Source: Prinia subflava (lineage: Eukaryota > Chordata > Aves > Passeriformes > Cisticolidae). From it: a stretch of 64,000 nt of DNA. Positions 1-12,730 of this stretch are shown piece after piece. The notes beneath the pieces are model-generated. The model ran no database searches and was not told where the DNA came from. It saw only the letters and a list, made by a program, of their open reading frames with translations. The stretch covers positions 13,396,032-13,460,031 of the forward strand of contig NC_086256.1 in assembly GCF_021018805.1 (NCBI RefSeq), written 5' to 3'. Each line of letters opens with the position of its first letter. Within the stretch, counting starts at the first letter, position 1. Position numbers and translations under genes: made by a program.

Positions 1-216
1 AAAAAGGCAGAATATAAATAACTTAATGTTCCTACATGAAACTAGTTCCAATGTTGAAGTTGAAACTGGGCCAGAATTTGTGTGACAACTCGACTAGGTC
101 TTTGAAGACTGATTTTTAAGCATTCAAAATATTAAAAGTAGCACCTAGCAAGGATCAACTACAGGAAACAATGGGTTTTTAAATACCTAACTTTCAAGAA
201 AAAAGTCATCATTATT

Positions 217-247
217 AAAAAAAAAAAACAAACAAACAAAAAAAAAA
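217..247. repeat. A-rich CAAA simple repeat
   Basis: A run of A interrupted by three C residues at four-base spacing, so a poly-A/CAAA low-complexity tract. No retrotransposon body is evident on either side. Confidence 0.75.
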
Positions 248-3200
248 CTTAAATAATTTTTAAAATGTACCTAATTTTATTTACTTCATGTTATTAAGTA
301 TCATTTAACTTTTGGACACTAAAAGTTAATTTCCACTCAGGGCTTACCAAAACCTTCTGTCAATAATGCCTAGATTAAAAAATCAGCACTGTCTTGTAGG
401 TTGGGCACTTTGACCAGCAGAAATTCTGTGTGAACAACAAGACAGGCATCATAAAAAGGCAGGGAAAAAATGAACCTCCAAAGCTTATAAAATCAATGAT
501 AAGTAAAAAACCCACTAACCAACAAACCTCCTCCCTAAAAAATAAGGAATCTGAAGTAGAACTGAAATATATGTAGGACACATAAAGGAGCAGAGAACAA
601 ATAAAAGGGTTGCTAACGAAAGGCAACAGAATTTTCTAGAGAGATGAAGAGTAGCCTGGGGGAAGCCTTCAGAAAAAGAATTGTATGAATGTGTTACAAA
701 ACAAGAGGAAAGGTGGAAGAAGAAACCAGTGAGTAATGAGAAAGCAGAAATTGCACAAAAGATGAAAAATAAAAACACAGAGATGAAGAAAAGTGCTAAA
801 AATTTTTAAAAAGCATTTTTCTTCCCCCTTCCATATATATTTGCCCTTTAGGACTCCTTCTTTCATTTATTTTTATTTCTTCACAAACTGCAAGATAGGA
901 CTGCAGTGGAAACAAGGTTAAAACCTATTTCATTTTTACCCATGTAAAAATTAAAAACCCAAGTACCAGGGGTGACTCCGACAAGATACGAGGCTTTACT
1001 TGAGTGCTTAAATGCCTAACATCCAAAACTTCCAGTGGGGGATTATACAGAGTGTGCAGAGCCCCTGACAATCAGCTCCTACAGGACAAGACATGCATTT
1101 AAAGCTTTTCACTCAAATGCATTTAATTCCCTTTGCCTCCCATTCAGAGTTTCCTGCACATCACAGCAGTGCTGTGTGTAACACAACCTGCAGAAAGCCC
1201 TGTCAGTACTGTTGTAGCGCCTGATCAAAGCAAAATGAAAGAGAAGTCCTTGATGGGGAGGGGACAGGATTGCAAGTGTGAAAAACATGATCTCACCTTT
1301 CTGAAGCACCTGTTTTCAGAAATGAAATTGTTCCCCCTCTCTCCCACTCAGAAAGGCCCACTCTGCTCATTGCTCTTTCGGCTTGGACTTGCAAGTTCTG
1401 TAAGACCAATATGCATATGTAGCAACAGACAGGGGATGACATCCAAATGAGCAGTCCAAGCTGGAGAAAACAATTTCTGTATTTAAAAGACTTTTTGGAA
1501 AGATGATTCTAGAAGCACAAAGATTAGTTTTAAGTGCTTCTCATTACAGTTTAGCAGGAATATGGCTTGTTTCCACCTTGAAGGTTTCCCAAAGCTCTCT
1601 ATTAAAAATCAAGGGAGATCTCTAATGCAGAGTAACACAGCGTTTTGGATACTCCTCTCTTCTGTTTCTGACTGAGAACTCTCATCCAATTACCTACATC
1701 CCAAAAAACATATTAGCTATAACATAGTCTGGTGTGCTGTTTTCCTTTTGACCATAAAAGCCTCCAAGAAAAGTTCAGCCAAGCAAATGAATATAAGAGC
1801 TACTAGACACAGTAAGGTAATATTTTCTCATGAAAAAATATTGTAGCTATAAAAACCCAAATCAGCACTCCTTTATGATGTTGTGTCATTCTCACATTTC
1901 TATCAGTTTTTGGAAACTGAATCACTAGCTAAGCTCCTTCTAGGTACTAGTAACTGTGCCACAAAAGATAAAATACAAAAAACCTCAGACGTTCACATTA
2001 GAAGAACAACCACGTTAACTATAAATGAATGATAGTTCAGTTCAATGTACTTCTCTTGAATGAAAGAAGTGGAAGTGGTGGTACTACACTGAGTAGATTG
2101 ATAACATGCCTAAAAAACCCACTTCTATTTCCCAGATATTTTCTCTTAGGGTATTACAGTGTGCTGATTGGCTTCTTGAAAACCAAGCAATTAATACATT
2201 TGTTTTATTGTTATTGGTGTGTATTGTGCCATCTTGATTGACTTCAGAAATATTTAATTTCTCCCATAGAAAGAGAGCTGTTTCCTGTAAGAGTGTCACA
2301 GCTAAGTTGCCTGACCCAAATGGAGTCACAGTGTTTTCATGGAAGGAAGAAAAACTAACAGAGGGACCAGACTAGACAAAGCCATTGAGGATTTGCCTGG
2401 ATTAAGAGTTAGATGGCTAAATAGAAAAAAAACCCTGACATTTGGCAGGCTGTAAAATTTAAGAACACAAATAGCTATTTAGACCTGGAGCTCATGAATT
2501 TAGTAGAGCTGATGAGGATTTAAATAGTTTTTCTCATAAATTTAAATCAGAGTAACAATGTATTCAATGCCTATATTATAATAAATAGTATGGAGATCAT
2601 ATGCTTTTCTTCAGTTTATTTTCCTTCTAGTTTTGCTGAAACCAAAATGTACTAACAGTACAAAGGAGGACTCCATTTCAGCTGTAGATTTGTCATCTGT
2701 ATTTGATGTGTTCATTAAAGCTATTCATCACATTGCTCTGAATCTCTGCAGTTCCAGACATTTTCAGTAAGTCCTAAATTGCAGAACGAATATTCACTAT
2801 GCTTCCTTCTAAAAGTCTAAATTCCAAAGTTTAATTTGATAAGATTTGCAAGATGTGACAGGAAAAGCATACTTTGAACACACTTTTAAGATCCCAAGTT
2901 TTCTTTAAAAGTGAATGGTCAGTGTCCCAGAAGCATGAAAGAGAACATTTGATGGTGGATTTTCTGTTTATTACATGAAAACACTGCTCCTTTGAGACTT
3001 CACAAGCTGGAAATACAGTTTCTCTGCTGTCTGTTACACTTGGGTACTTCTGCTTAAATTATCCATTCCATAGATTCCTTCTTGTCTTAACTTCAAGCTT
3101 GTCACATTAAGACATGATGGAACACTAATGCAAGCAGCTTTTATCTAACAGACAGGAACGGTATTGACTGCTATCGCCCTAAACTTCCTTTTCTAGTGGC

Positions 3201-5350
3201 TTAAAGCAAACATTTCTAGTTAAAACATCTAGGAAGTCAATGACATCAAAATACATTTCTAAAGTTAATACACAGACCATTTTCATCCCCATGTATTAAA
3301 AATAAAAAGGATACTGCAACCTCACAACATTAATATCTACATAAAATAGGTCTCTGAAATTAATGCAAAAAAGTTTGCATTGGGAGTGTGTGTAGCTCAC
3401 TGGACTCCTGTTCCTGAATTGGGAATGAGGCCCATTATAGACATAAAGCTAGGCAGCAGTGATTCTCAGTAAACAGAGGTAGATCAGCTGGTAAAAATTC
3501 CTTCACGTTAGTAAATCAATCCAGAAATCCCACATTACAAAAACCATTGTCACAGTATAGGACAGCAGCTATGATTTAGAACCACATGGATGAGAATAAA
3601 GACACGTTTTCCTCTTACAGCTATTATGGAACATGTTCCTCTAGGCAAGGGGGCCTTTTGAGGCACCTCACAGTGGTGAAAAAATATTCCAGTCTCAAAT
3701 CTCAGTCTCAAAGATATCTCCAGCTCAGCCACACAGCTTGTCCTCCACATAAGCACCAAGAGAATTTCGTAATCAAAGCCAGAGAGTGACAAAAGGGGAG
3801 AGGAAAATAATTGCATTAAAGGGGATGTGCATAAAGGTGTTGTCTTTTGGCTTACGTTTTAAAAAGTTATTATTTGAAATTATTTCTCATTTCATGAAAA
3901 GTGCTTTGGTATAAACATGGTATTATTTCTAATCCTTCTGCATTTTCAAATCAAGATAAAAGGTAGTGTTAATGAAAGTGGAATGGAATAATTAAAAGCT
4001 TGGGGGAAACACAAATATTCCTTTTTCTTCCCTAGAAGAAATCATATTACGACAGAATTTTCTTAGTCCATGTGTTTTAACTAGATTAACTCTTCCAACA
4101 TAATTTAGTGTTACCCACCTGACCTACTGTTTATTTTATGCTGATACTACAGGACTTATGTAACATCTTATGTAACACAGGACTACTCAATTTCTCACTA
4201 AACCACTTTCTCTTTCCCCATTCTCCTGCTTTTGGTAAGGAAAGCATGGAACTGAAACTTTACCGTGTATATTAGAAATAAACACAGACTCAAATGTCAG
4301 TTACAAGAAGAGGGTTGCATATTAATGACTTCTGTTTCGAAAATTGCTGTAAAATACATTAAGCTTTACATTAGAAGAGAGATTATGCTAAAAGTATCAG
4401 TACCTTGATGGTACTTTCCTGTCTGGGGAGATGAAAAATTTTCAAAACACTCAGTCAGACAAAAGTCTATATCAGATTTTATTGCTATACCTGCCAGCCA
4501 GCACAAAGTACTTAAAGTTACTATTTAAATTTTTAACAATTTTTCTTTTATGAGTAAACGGGTAAAATACTTGCAAGAAATAAGTTGCACAGACTAAAAT
4601 ACTGCAGTATGACAAGTGTGACTGGCTTTTTACTATGAAAAGATCTGTCACTTTAGCCCTGGCTCAGAAAGCACTATTCTTTATTTTGATGTTGGTCCCT
4701 TTTTGGCCCTAATTAAACAAGACAGTGATGTAAAGTGTCTTTCTACTTTGTGCACATGCATTCACTGACGTTTGCAGCTTGCGGCTCAACAGCAAGATAT
4801 CCCAGATTGGAACATGCATACAATTCTAGATATCAAAGTTAGCTTTAGTTTGACTTTGTGAGATTCTAAAAGCAGCTGTGCTTTATTGCATTTCCTCAGA
4901 TCCCAATAGTGATTCAGTTCTGAGGATTATATATTTGTCTCTTATGTGTCAAAAGTCTTATCCCTAGTGACATTACAACTCTGTTTTTGTATTTAAAGTA
5001 AAAGCATGATAGCTCCACATTGATGATTGTCAGCAGTTGCTATTTATCATCTGTCAAAACTTTTCCTCATGGGAAGACAGAAAATCAAATGGATTATGGC
5101 TGGTTTTTTAGTTGCTTAAAGGAATCTTACATGACACAGGCTAAAAAGAATGGCGAAACTGCTCCTGACAACCACGTTAGCATTCACAGCAATAATTTTA
5201 TGTACATAGCAGGAGAACTGTCAGCCTCCTGACAAAGCAGAACATTTAAAAATGCTATGTCAGTTCACTCATCTGACCTCTGGGTTGCAAGATCACCTGA
5301 TACCATGGTGTGTATTTCTAAAGCTACTTACAGTCTCCTCTAGAACAAAT

Positions 5351-5400
5351 CAAAATAAAAAAAACAACCAAACAAAAATAACCAAAACAAAAATAGGAAA
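5351..5400. repeat. A/C-rich low-complexity tract
   Basis: Imperfect AAAACA/AACCA repeats with almost no G or T. It is similar in composition to the tract at 12468-12544, but no transposon tail is recognisable next to it. Confidence 0.6.
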
Positions 5401-8400
5401 AAGCAAGACTTTAAATATACACAACAGATGAAATATCTAATAGTAGATGTATAAACTTCTATAAACATCTAACAAATACTTGTCTTTTAGTTAAGATTTT
5501 TATAATTAAGAAACAATGAGAGACAGAACCTACAACAGGTCTGTGCCCTAAGTAACTTCTTTGCACTTACTCTATAACTAGAATGTATACTCTCTTGAAA
5601 AAATGAGGAACTTTATCTCATTAAAGCTGTTTTCTCTAACACATCTGGAGAAGAAACTAATGAGAAGATACTCCTTTAGACTTAGGCACTTGCATCTACA
5701 AAAACACAAAAAATATTTCATCACAGAGATAGTGATGAATTTTACATAAAACTTGCAAAATTCTTTCTAGCTACCTCTAAAAATGTTAAGCCACAAAAAT
5801 TGAGGGAGACTTAAAAATAGATTTTTTCTTTAATGCTTTAAAATATGTCAAATTGTATACAGAAGTGTAAAATAATTAAGTGAAATATACTGTCTGTCTG
5901 TTATTTACTCAGAATGTCTGGAAATACAAGGTATTCAAGAACTAGAGCTAAAGCCCCCCGAAACACAATGAATTTCAGAAAACTATAAACCTATGAAATG
6001 TAGCAGTTAACTGCATTATGAATGGATTCTTCATTCAGTCTGTATTCTGGAACAACCATGATCCTGGTTCACGTTGTAATGCTATGAAAAAGGCTATTTT
6101 AATGACATATCATTTGGCAATCTACAAAAGTGGTTTGCAGGTCCAGCATTCTCCATGCTCTCCTTAACCTGCTTCATATTTGGTGTACTTTTATCTTTTA
6201 TCTTTAATCAACCTACTGAAACGGATTCACAGATAATTATGCTCCACCTCTAATTCTGATTAGATAACAGATAGATTAAGGAAAATTCAGAGAAGCAAGA
6301 GGGATTTAAATGAATAAAATAGAATAAAAGATTTAAAATTCAGTCTTTCTATTTTCACCTTACATTTCCAGATAGAGAAGCCTGTTTTATTTCAACCTTA
6401 ATGGTCGTGTGGAGATTATTGGTCAAAGTGCAGAGAATACAAAGCTTCTGTTATAGAAACACTTCTGAAAAACCTGAAGCTTAGATCTGGGCTTCCACCT
6501 TCTTTGAAGCTTATTATGAAAACCTGTGACAAAAGTCCAGATAATGATATAATGTAATAATACCCTGGTTTTCAAGATCTGTCTTACAGAGTTGTGCTGC
6601 ACTGTATCACCACTGGAATCACACCCCTTCAAATATGTTATGTCCTTCTAGAGCTGTTAAGAAGTGACAGAAGTCAGGGTATCTCTAAAGAATCTGAATT
6701 CAAAAAAAGTATTGCATCCTGTACACAGGCACAGACAGTACTAATATTAAGTTGGTGAACAACAAAACCCTAGTGATTAATCTCATTAGAAATAAAAGGA
6801 TGTATATCATCAATGAAAATTTAATTAATCATTTGAAATCATAATATCATCAACAAAATGCTGCTAAAAGCCAAAAAGCCCCAAACCACACAGATGGGGT
6901 GGGCCAAGTCTAGTTAGGATGTAATACCAGGTTTAAGTCACTTTCAGGCTTCCTTTAAATTACACAATGTGGAAAGGAAAATAGATTTTTACACAAGATA
7001 AAAGGATACTTCTCAGAAAAGGCAGCCTTTTTTCTCCACTTTAGTATAGATGTTCTGCATTACTATGTGATACATTAATTTTACTTCTCTATGAAGCCTT
7101 GGTATATTCTCTCTGTGCAGACATATTTTGAGGAGCCAATGACAATACATGAGGCATATAAATACTATGGTGATGAGTAGCATGGAGAAACGTAAGGAAA
7201 AGGTGTTGACTTTTGGAGAAATTTGGGTTCCCTGTTAGGCAATCTAATAGTTCTGAATAGGAAGGATGAGAAAAGATGTATCTCATCACCTTTGAATCTC
7301 TCTGGGTGCCAGTGAGAGAAAAGCATTTTAGGGATGAAAACACAGCCAGACCAGAAATTTCTAGGTTTTACTAATTATTTTCTTTGTAGGGATCAAGCTT
7401 AGTAATCTATTTAAAATTTTAGAATTGAGTAGCTCTCTTCTTGACTATCAGAACAGACATCAAATTTACTAGTTGACCAGACTGTATTTTCAGAATATTT
7501 CACATCGTTCTTCATCATATTTGCAGAACTGCACATCTGTAGATGGTTACAAACAATGCACAGATTCCCACACACAGGGACTCACAAATTACACGGAAGC
7601 TGTGCAAAGATGCATAAAATATCATTTCACATAAGGTCACATTCAATATATGGATGGATGAAATTCAGCAATCACCATTTCTAACATGAAACAGTAGCTG
7701 CTGAAAGCCCTGCTTATGCAGGCCCTGCTTATGTTCAGTACTCATTTGTAGGGTTCACTCAGCTCACATGGTTCTGACAAATAGTGCCTTTCTTTCAGTA
7801 AAGATACAGGCAAGAGAGGACTTTTCCCATCCTTGCTGTGGGCTCTCTGCACAGCAATAAAGCTGGGATGAGCACTGCATGAAAGGCAGTGCCTGTGGGT
7901 GCAAGTCTGTGGGAATTAGTCCATTAAGAGAGCTACCCGTGGGCAATTTTGTTTTCCAAGCTCTGTTTTTCGTGCTGAACAGCTCCTTTTAATGAGCACT
8001 AATGTCCACTCTGATCAATATCTGTAGCATAAAGTATTAGTGTCATTTTCTCTGGTCATACACAGAGTAAAGGAGAATTTCCAGTGGCTTTTTTCATACA
8101 AAAGCACAAAGATACCAGATAACCACTTCTTGACAATGAAATATGGAGAGGGCAAATGAGCATAAACACTCATGGATCTTCCTCCTTGTGATGGCCCTTC
8201 TTAATTTCATGACAGCCCTGTGACTGATACTGTCAATATCCATGACACAAGCCACTTCTCCCCATTTGTCAAACTACAGTAGTGCAGCATCGAATTGCTG
8301 GGAACACACATGTTCCTATCTGTAAGTACTACTCAGCACAATGGATGTTGAAAGCATTTTTGGAGCAACAGACAAAAAATGAGGAAGAAAATTCACCTTT

Positions 8401-9987
8401 AGGCCTGGGTGTTCTTGTATGTTGGCATTTTTCTAGGAATCAGTGTATGATTATATCCCTAGCTAAAAAAATCACTGATAATTATTTTCTAGTTCCTGTT
8501 TTTTCTAAGAGACAGGTGTTGAGAGCAGTGAGGTATGATTCCCTGTCATGAAATCCCAGTTGCCACATGCAGAAGGAGAAGGACCACCATAATCCAGAAA
8601 CTTGGACGATGGAGTAATCTAACCCTCCTCTCTCTTTGAGCTCCACTGTGCCAGTTGTGACGGGCTTCATTGATCACAGCATCACACACTTTTAATCCTA
8701 TTCCAGTTCTCAGGCATTGACCCTACTGACGAGAAAAGGGCATCTGAAGAGGCCAGCTCAGCACTGCATGAATAAGAGAAGAGAAACACTTCATGTGACA
8801 ACCAAGGATCCAAACCTTCTACTGAGTCCCATTTGTGGATGAAGTTATGCCATGATCCTGCTACTTTCCACAGAGCTCATCAATCTCCAAGGCAGCAACT
8901 TCTTCCTTGGGAAGTCTCCAACACTCACAACATAATCCTAACCCAAATCAGCACAGCTACAGAGAAAGAAGCTTGGTCTTACACTGAAAATCTGCCTCAG
9001 ATTTACCTAGGCCCCTCTTTAGCTAATTTCTCCTCACCTAATCCAGTGACATTTTCTTTAAAGTCTTCAAGTCCATTTGAATTAAAAACTAAAGATAGAA
9101 CAGAAGTGGAGGGTCCTTGAACCTCCTGATGTCTTTCAGCAGTGAGGACATGACTTACAACAAAAGGAGAGAGTATGGAAGCAAACAACATTCCTCTTGT
9201 AGGCTTTTTGACATTTTCAGCAAATAAGAAATTAATATGCCAGCTGAATTTGGTGGAAGGGGAAAAAATCTTTGCTTAAAATCTGGGATAGCATTGTCTC
9301 AATTCAGACCCAATCTACATGCTTCTATATGGTGAATTCAAATTTACATCATGTCAAAGGTGGCATATTTTATACTTTTGCTTATAAAATGAAAAGGACA
9401 AATGGAAAATTTAGCACATCTCTTAGCAGTTCCAGAGATCAACAACATACTCCTGTGCAAAATAAAGCATGCAACCATTTTTAGTTACTAGAGTAGCTTT
9501 AACTCATATAAGTTCTCTATGTTTAGATTCTCTTTAACAATAATAATGACATTCCCACTCTCCTAGCCATCAGTGCAGACCAGTAAATTTATATGTTAAT
9601 ACTGAACAGTAAACTCATTCACTTGCAAAAGTGAACTTAATTCCAAAATTTTTCATGTGTCCTGTCTGCAAAGAATTTAAATTAATGTAGTTTGCATAAA
9701 TAAATATGAATGTCAAGAATACTAGGTAAGGCCTCGAGTGGTTTTATATTTTTGCAATACATTCCTACCCATTGCTGCTACATTGAGAATATAGACTGGT
9801 TTTCTCTGCTTCATTCAAGATCAATTTTTTTTTCCGCTATTATCATCCTCACCATCTTCACCTTTTTAAGTGTCTCTTGCAGTAACCAGTGGTCTAGCGG
9901 GAAAAGCTTGCAGCCTTCCTCAAAGGCTGTTTTCCAGCATTGTTTCGAAGAGACAAGAAGCAAATAGATTTCATAATTGTCCCTCCT

Positions 9988-10258
9988 CTAGCAATCCCTC
10001 AAATGCCCTTCACAGAATGCCTTGCCCCAGCCGTGTCAGCTGCTCTGTTGGTGCTGGCAGAGCAGACACGCTGCCTGTGCAGTCTCACCTGGCCAGCAGT
10101 TCCAGCAGTGCCCCAGACCAGGCTCTCCATCAGCTGGCCAGGCTGGTCTCACAGAACTCAGCAGTCCCACGGGTACCTGGTGTCACTCAATCATAAACGT
10201 TTAGAGAAGCATCTCTCACTGTAACAGCCACATCTGCACGTCCTGGCACAATACAAAA
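9988..10258. other. GC-richer patch directly upstream of LTR copy 1
   Basis: This stretch is clearly richer in G and C than the surrounding DNA, with several CAGCAG, CTGGCC and GGCCAGG motifs, and it abuts the 5' edge of the LTR at 10259. Several overlapping frames of 60-108 codons are open here, but the translations are Ser/Pro/Gln-rich with no domain, as expected for GC-rich sequence with few stop codons. It may be part of another old repeat into which the LTR inserted, or a weakly conserved element. I do not recognise it. Confidence 0.4.
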
Positions 10259-10576
10259 CTACACTGCGGGAATGGCAAAGTTTGGGTGGCAGGGACACTA
10301 CCAGGGCTGGCTTCTGCTAGAAGGTACCTGGAGCTTCCCCTGTGTGAAAGGACCAGTGCCAGCTGCCTGCTGGATGGCCCTGAACTGGCACTGGTGGAGG
10401 CCGAGCCCAACAGAGCCTCTGACTCAGATGTTGGGCAAGTGGGGTAAAACTACACAGCTGCAGCTTTGACTGGAGAGAGGAGTGCCAATATTTCAGAGAA
10501 ACAACTCTGCACATCCCACAGCCAGTGAGGAAGAACACGCAGGAGATGCTCCACGTACCAGAGCAGAGATCCCCCT

Positions 10577-10600
10577 GCAGCCCGAGGTGCAGCCCATGGG
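10577..10600 (+). repeat. Two-unit precursor of the 12-bp minisatellite
   Basis: Two adjacent 12-mers, GCAGCCCGAGGT and GCAGCCCATGGG, stand immediately before the block GGCAGCTGTGCCCCTGCAG (10603-10621). In LTR copy 2 the same downstream block follows the 56-unit array, so this pair is the unexpanded equivalent of that array. Confidence 0.7.
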
Positions 10601-10721
10601 GAGGCAGCTGTGCCCCTGCAGCCTGGGGAGGCCCATGCTGGAGACTGATCCACCTGCAGCCCATGGAGTAGACCCATACCAGAGCAGGGGGAGAGTGTGG
10701 GCAGTCTTTCCACTGAGAAGA

Positions 10722-10727
10722 AATAAA
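10722..10727 (+). promoter_or_regulatory. AATAAA polyadenylation-type hexamer in LTR copy 1
   Basis: A perfect AATAAA lies in the 3' half of the LTR. Whether it was the functional signal of the element is unknown: my recollection of the family places the canonical signal further 3', where this copy reads CATAAA near 10896. Confidence 0.3.
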
Positions 10728-11091
10728 GTATGATGAGCTGACCACAGACCCCAGTCCCCATCTCCCTGAACCACTGTAGGGGGGAGGCAGAGTAAATCAG
10801 GAGCAAAGCTGAGCAGGAAAGAAGGCAGGGGTGGAGAGAAGGTGTTTTAAGATCTGCAGTTTTCCTCTCACTAACCTACTCTGATTTAATTGGCCATAAA
10901 TTAAACTAAATTAATTTTCCCAAGCTGAGCCTGTTTTCCCATGACAGTAACTGCAGAGTGATCTCTCCCTGTCCTTATCTCGACCCATGAGCCTTTCATT
11001 TTGTTTTCTCTCTCCTGCTCAGATAAGGAGAGCAGTGACAAAGTGGCTCTGTCAGGCAGCTGGCATTCAGACAGAGTGGATTCCTACCACA

Positions 11092-12467
11092 GGGAATAAC
11101 TACAGTAATGTTATCCAAACATGACTCCATGCACAGGATGTATTTATCCATTTCTTACTTCAGTGTATTTCTATACTAAATTAAGACAGGGACACAAATA
11201 ACTCCTTAATGTCCAGTTCTCACACTCAGCTTTGAAGTTCCTAATTCTCTGCCTTCCCAGCCTCTATGGTTTTACTCTGAGATGGCTAATAAGAGAGACA
11301 TACCTGATTTCCAGTTCATATAGAAGCAAAGAATGGAAATCTGAATCCAGTACCTGCACACAGAAAGAATATCTACAAGTAGAATTAATTCCTCGTGTGC
11401 ATTACTTAGAACAAAGCAAAACAATTCTTAACATGTTTTAAACATACAGTCAGCCAAAAATAAAAAAATTTGCACAGCACCCTCAAAACTTCATTATACA
11501 GGAAATAGGAAAGCTGCAATTTAAGAACCTGAGATGATCATTTGGTCTTCTAGATGCATTCTGAGTCTCCCAAAGCTGTTTTCATTAATACTCATTTAAA
11601 TCACAATATTCTTACTGGTCCTGTGACTTAGCAAATACTTCTAGCCATAACAGTCCCCCCAAGTGAATTTAGATTTGCTTTTCTGATTCAGTTTGAATAG
11701 AGATAACTTTGATAGAAAGTAGGTTACTATTTTCAAAATTGTATTTTTATGGTTATAATTTATTAGAAGCAGTAGGGAATTCAAATTTATGGATCAGTTA
11801 TATCAAGTATTTAACTAAACCCACGAGTGTAGTGAACAGTACACTGTTAATCCCAAGATAAATATTTTAATTTACTTTTCAGCAGTCTTAAAGTAACGCT
11901 TCTTTCAATATGTATAATTTTATCATTTATTTTTCTCTGAATACAGTTCCATGGATGAATTAGTAAAAAAAGCAGAGCTTAGAAAGAAAATCAATAGTTC
12001 TCGACTGAAGACCACTTACAAAATACAATTGGGTAGTAATTGATTTGTAGCAAAATTTGCTACTTAATTCTAGCCACATGTAACTGGAGTAAAAGCAAGA
12101 GAGATTATAATTTGTCTGTGTACTAATGCTCCCAAGTGTATCACCTCTGCAGTGATCATAGTATAACTCCAATAAATTAAATAGAATTTGAAGTGAGCTC
12201 AGAGCTTGCCAAATGCACCTTTTGTTACTGGCAGGAAGTTTTGGCTGGGATTTACCACTGCTGTTTATTGGAGAGCCATTCTATAGCATTCAGAGAAAGA
12301 ATGAGGGGGAAAAAAGGTATATGCATAGAAAAAGATAATAATTTAGAGTTACCTCAGAAACAAATTATTATATTACATTAATTGATGCTAGCCATTGTTG
12401 CAGAGGAGAAATCCTCTGTGGTAATTCTAGAGAGAACCAGATCCCATTAAACCAATATTTGAAATTC
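11092..12467. other. AT-rich non-coding DNA, no gene recognised
   Basis: From the end of the LTR to the next simple repeat I see no coding exon, RNA gene or transposon. Open frames are at most 70 codons. Confidence 0.6.
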
Positions 12468-12544
12468 AAAAAGAAAAAAAGAAAAAACAAAACAAACAAA
12501 CAAACAAACAAACAAAAAACCCACCAACCAACAACAAACAAAAC
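12468..12544. repeat. CAAA/AAC simple repeat
   Basis: A 77-bp A/C tract that begins as poly-A with single G residues, continues as about six CAAA tetramers (12488-12515) and ends as CCA/ACA variants. The minus-strand frame across it encodes a phenylalanine- and leucine-rich stretch that is a by-product of the repeat. It lies about 110 bp 5' of the CR1 tail, but is not part of the CR1 consensus as I know it. Confidence 0.85.
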
Positions 12545-12656
12545 ATCAGATAACGTTTTATTTGCAGTTTTTTTGTTGTAATGTTCACAACAAAAGCACA
12601 ACACCTGACAAATGGTACTCTTAGAATGAGTTAGATGCAAGGTTATCCATGTGAAC

Positions 12657-12730
12657 CTGCCTTGGCAGGGGCATTGGACTATGTGATCTCCAGAGGTCCC
12701 TTGCAACACTAACAATTCTGTGATTCTGTA
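12657..12730 (+). mobile_element. CR1 LINE 3' end fragment
   Basis: The sequence runs CTTGGCAGGGG, TTGGACTATGTGATCTCC, AGAGGTCCCTTGCAACACT, then a tandem ATTCTGTGATTCTGT end. This order is diagnostic of the 3' untranslated end of chicken repeat 1 (CR1), the dominant LINE of birds and other reptiles, whose tail is short octamer repeats rather than poly-A. Only about 75 bp are recognisable, which fits the strong 5' truncation usual for CR1. Direction is plus. No reverse transcriptase sequence is present upstream. Confidence 0.88.

Larger units (their letters stand above)
1..9987. other. AT-rich non-coding DNA, no gene recognised
   Basis: I see no exon, RNA gene or recognisable transposon here. 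Open frames are all below about 110 codons and their translations have no domain or motif I know. Small features are an A-rich CAAA tract at 217-247, a second A/C-rich tract at 5351-5400, a near-perfect 12-bp direct repeat (CTTATGTAACA twice) around 4154-4178, and a 14-bp direct repeat (GCCCTGCTTATG twice) at about 7707-7735. The stretch is consistent with intergenic or deep intronic sequence; which of the two cannot be told from the sequence. Confidence 0.6.
10259..11091 (+). mobile_element. Solitary LTR of an endogenous retrovirus-like element (copy 1), internally deleted
   Basis: This is a degraded LTR in the plus orientation. Its 5' part (from the ATGGCAAAG-like start, through a CAGGGCTGGCTTCTG block at 10302-10316) matches the 5' part of the LTR at 20912. 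A 21-bp block at 10563-10583 is identical to 22013-22033, and a 19-bp block at 10603-10621 is identical to 21974-21992. The 3' part contains AATAAA at 10722-10727, a TAAATTAAA-rich stretch at about 10896-10918, and ends in CCTACCACA, giving the expected terminal CA at 11091. From memory this order and 3' end belong to a common bird LTR family; I do not assign a database name. Compared with copy 2 it lacks roughly 300 bp in the middle. No gag, pol or env sequence, primer-binding site or second LTR is nearby, so it is a solo LTR. I could not find convincing target-site duplications. Confidence 0.75.

Noticed and set aside
9870..10224. Plus-strand frames of 94-108 codons
   Set aside because: Three frames are open together in a GC-rich patch, a sign of composition rather than coding; translations are Ser/Gln/Pro-rich without motifs.
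10317..10806. Overlapping minus-strand frames of 142, 118 and 93 codons
   Set aside because: They lie inside the GC-rich LTR copy 1, run antisense to it, overlap each other in different frames and show no domain.
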